A program made the position numbers and the translations under genes. A stretch of DNA of 64,000 bases from Heloderma charlesbogerti (taxonomy: Eukaryota > Chordata > Lepidosauria > Squamata > Helodermatidae): NCBI GenBank assembly GCA_026122225.1, contig JANEZZ010000470.1, positions 310,001 through 374,000 of the forward strand, read 5' to 3'. How positions within the stretch are numbered: position 1 is the first letter of the stretch; every line of letters starts with the position of its first letter. This document shows positions 63,145-64,000 of this stretch, piece by piece. Under the pieces are notes generated by a model. That model was given only the letters and a program-made list of their open reading frames with translations, did not search any database and was not told the DNA's origin.

Positions 63145-63537
63145 CTGCATTTGACTGAAAGAACTGCGTATATTTAGCCTTGAGAAGAGAAGACTGAGAG
63201 GAGATCTGATAGCACTCTTCAAGTACTTAAAAGTTTGTCCCAGAGAGGAAGGCCAGGATCTCTTCTCGAGCATCCCAGAGTGCAGGACACGGAATAATGG
63301 GCTCAAGTGACAGGAAGCTGGATTCCAGCTGAACATCAAGAGAAACGTCCTAACTGTTAGAGCAATATGAGAATGGAACCCATTACCTAGAGAGGTGGTG
63401 GGCTCTCCCACACTGGAGACGAGGCTAGACAGCCATCTGTCAGGGATGCTCTGATTTGGATTCCTGCAGTGAGCAGGGGGTTGGACTCGATGGCCTTGTA
63501 AGCCCCTTCCAGCCCTACTATTCTATGATTCTATGAT
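63145..63537 (+). mobile_element. CR1 LINE 3' end, forward orientation
   Basis: CR1 C-terminal region (ATTTAGCCTTGAGAAGAGAA through GGTGGTGGGCTCTCCCACAC) and the 3' tail ATTCTATGATTCTATGATT. One in-frame stop is visible near 63308. Confidence 0.88.
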
Positions 63538-63849
63538 TTCCAAGGCTTTGATTTCATTTACCCTAATGAAGCATACAGATACAAATTTCTAGAGATTCAC
63601 AGACTACAAAAGAAACAGCCTTCAAAAAGTTCAAAGAGAAACTACGAAAGTTAGTTTCCCTTTAAAAAGGGGGGCAGCAAATTCTCTTAACTTAAGAGGT
63701 GAGAGGGAAAGAGTCCCCCACTCTCCTGTGATACTTCTAAGCCCAGCTGTGTTTCTGAAGCCTAAGAAAGTTCGTGCCCCATGTGTTCCAGCTCTTTCTC
63801 AAAATCTGAACTGTTCTGACATTCCATTTGCTCAGAGGCAAACCTGACA
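63538..63849 (-). mobile_element. LTR fragment, reverse orientation
   Basis: Reverse complement relative of the solo LTR at 26181-26500: ends AGAGGCAAACCTGACA at 63849, corresponding to TGTCAGGTTTGCCTCT. The other end is cut where the CR1 tail meets it. Confidence 0.7.
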
Positions 63850-64000
63850 CTCTGCCAAAACTCATGCAGTGTGGAGTTGCCGATGCAAAAATGGTGGCTT
63901 GGAACTCTTTGCATGTATAAGAACGCCCTTCCCTTAATTTTGATGGGCCCTGACCATGCAGTCAGAGGAGCAGTATAATGGTTAGATCTGCTCTACCATG
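63850..64000. other. Window end, nothing recognised
   Basis: No feature supported. Confidence 0.3.

Overview
The window is vertebrate nuclear DNA, almost certainly from a squamate reptile (lizard or snake). It carries spliced type-2 vomeronasal receptor (V2R) genes in a bed of BovB (RTE) and CR1/L2 LINEs, L1 fragments, tRNA-derived SINEs whose tail matches BovB, solo LTRs and many non-autonomous DNA transposons. No prokaryotic feature, rRNA, functional tRNA or CRISPR array was seen. LAYOUT: the sequence is a tandem segmental duplication. Unit A (1 to about 30009) and unit B (about 30010-56936) each start and end in the same L1 3' fragment and each hold one complete six-exon V2R gene on the + strand: gene A (exons between 10009 and 24406) and gene B (exons between 35450 and 48096). 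Matching exons have the same lengths (236, 292, 816, 228, 127 and 905 nt including the stop), the reading frame is open throughout and exon phases agree (2,0,0,0,1), so each gene predicts an 867-aa receptor. A third, rearranged unit C begins at about 56937 and ends in a V2R exon-3 remnant (59228-59475), old retroviral sequence and CR1. Further V2R debris lies at 27733-27872 (exon 2) and, inverted, at 49809-49904 (exon 3). MOBILE DNA: the most unusual content is a family of at least 21 hAT-like non-autonomous elements, called PH elements here (PH1-PH21). They have TAGGGATG...CATCCCTA ends and, where the paralogous unit preserves the empty site, exact or near-exact 8-bp target duplications. Their interior is a hierarchy of palindromes: repeated near-perfect palindromes of about 36 bp with TTACGTA arms, arranged about a larger inverted repeat. 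Many copies carry a strong 5' splice-donor consensus (GGTAAGT) facing outward near both ends. One PH element (16752-21015) was split by a full-length BovB LINE with an intact 1047-codon ORF; the BovB is flanked by a 232-bp direct repeat with one mismatch, read here as an exceptionally long target-site duplication. PH elements sit against gene B at critical places: directly after the exon-2 donor and 14 nt after the stop codon. Truncated PH elements repeatedly mark deletion end points between the two units. COOPERATION: the V2Rs are expected to be chemosensory class C GPCRs of vomeronasal neurons. The rest is a record of local duplication (with L1 at unit edges), transposition and palindrome-associated deletion.
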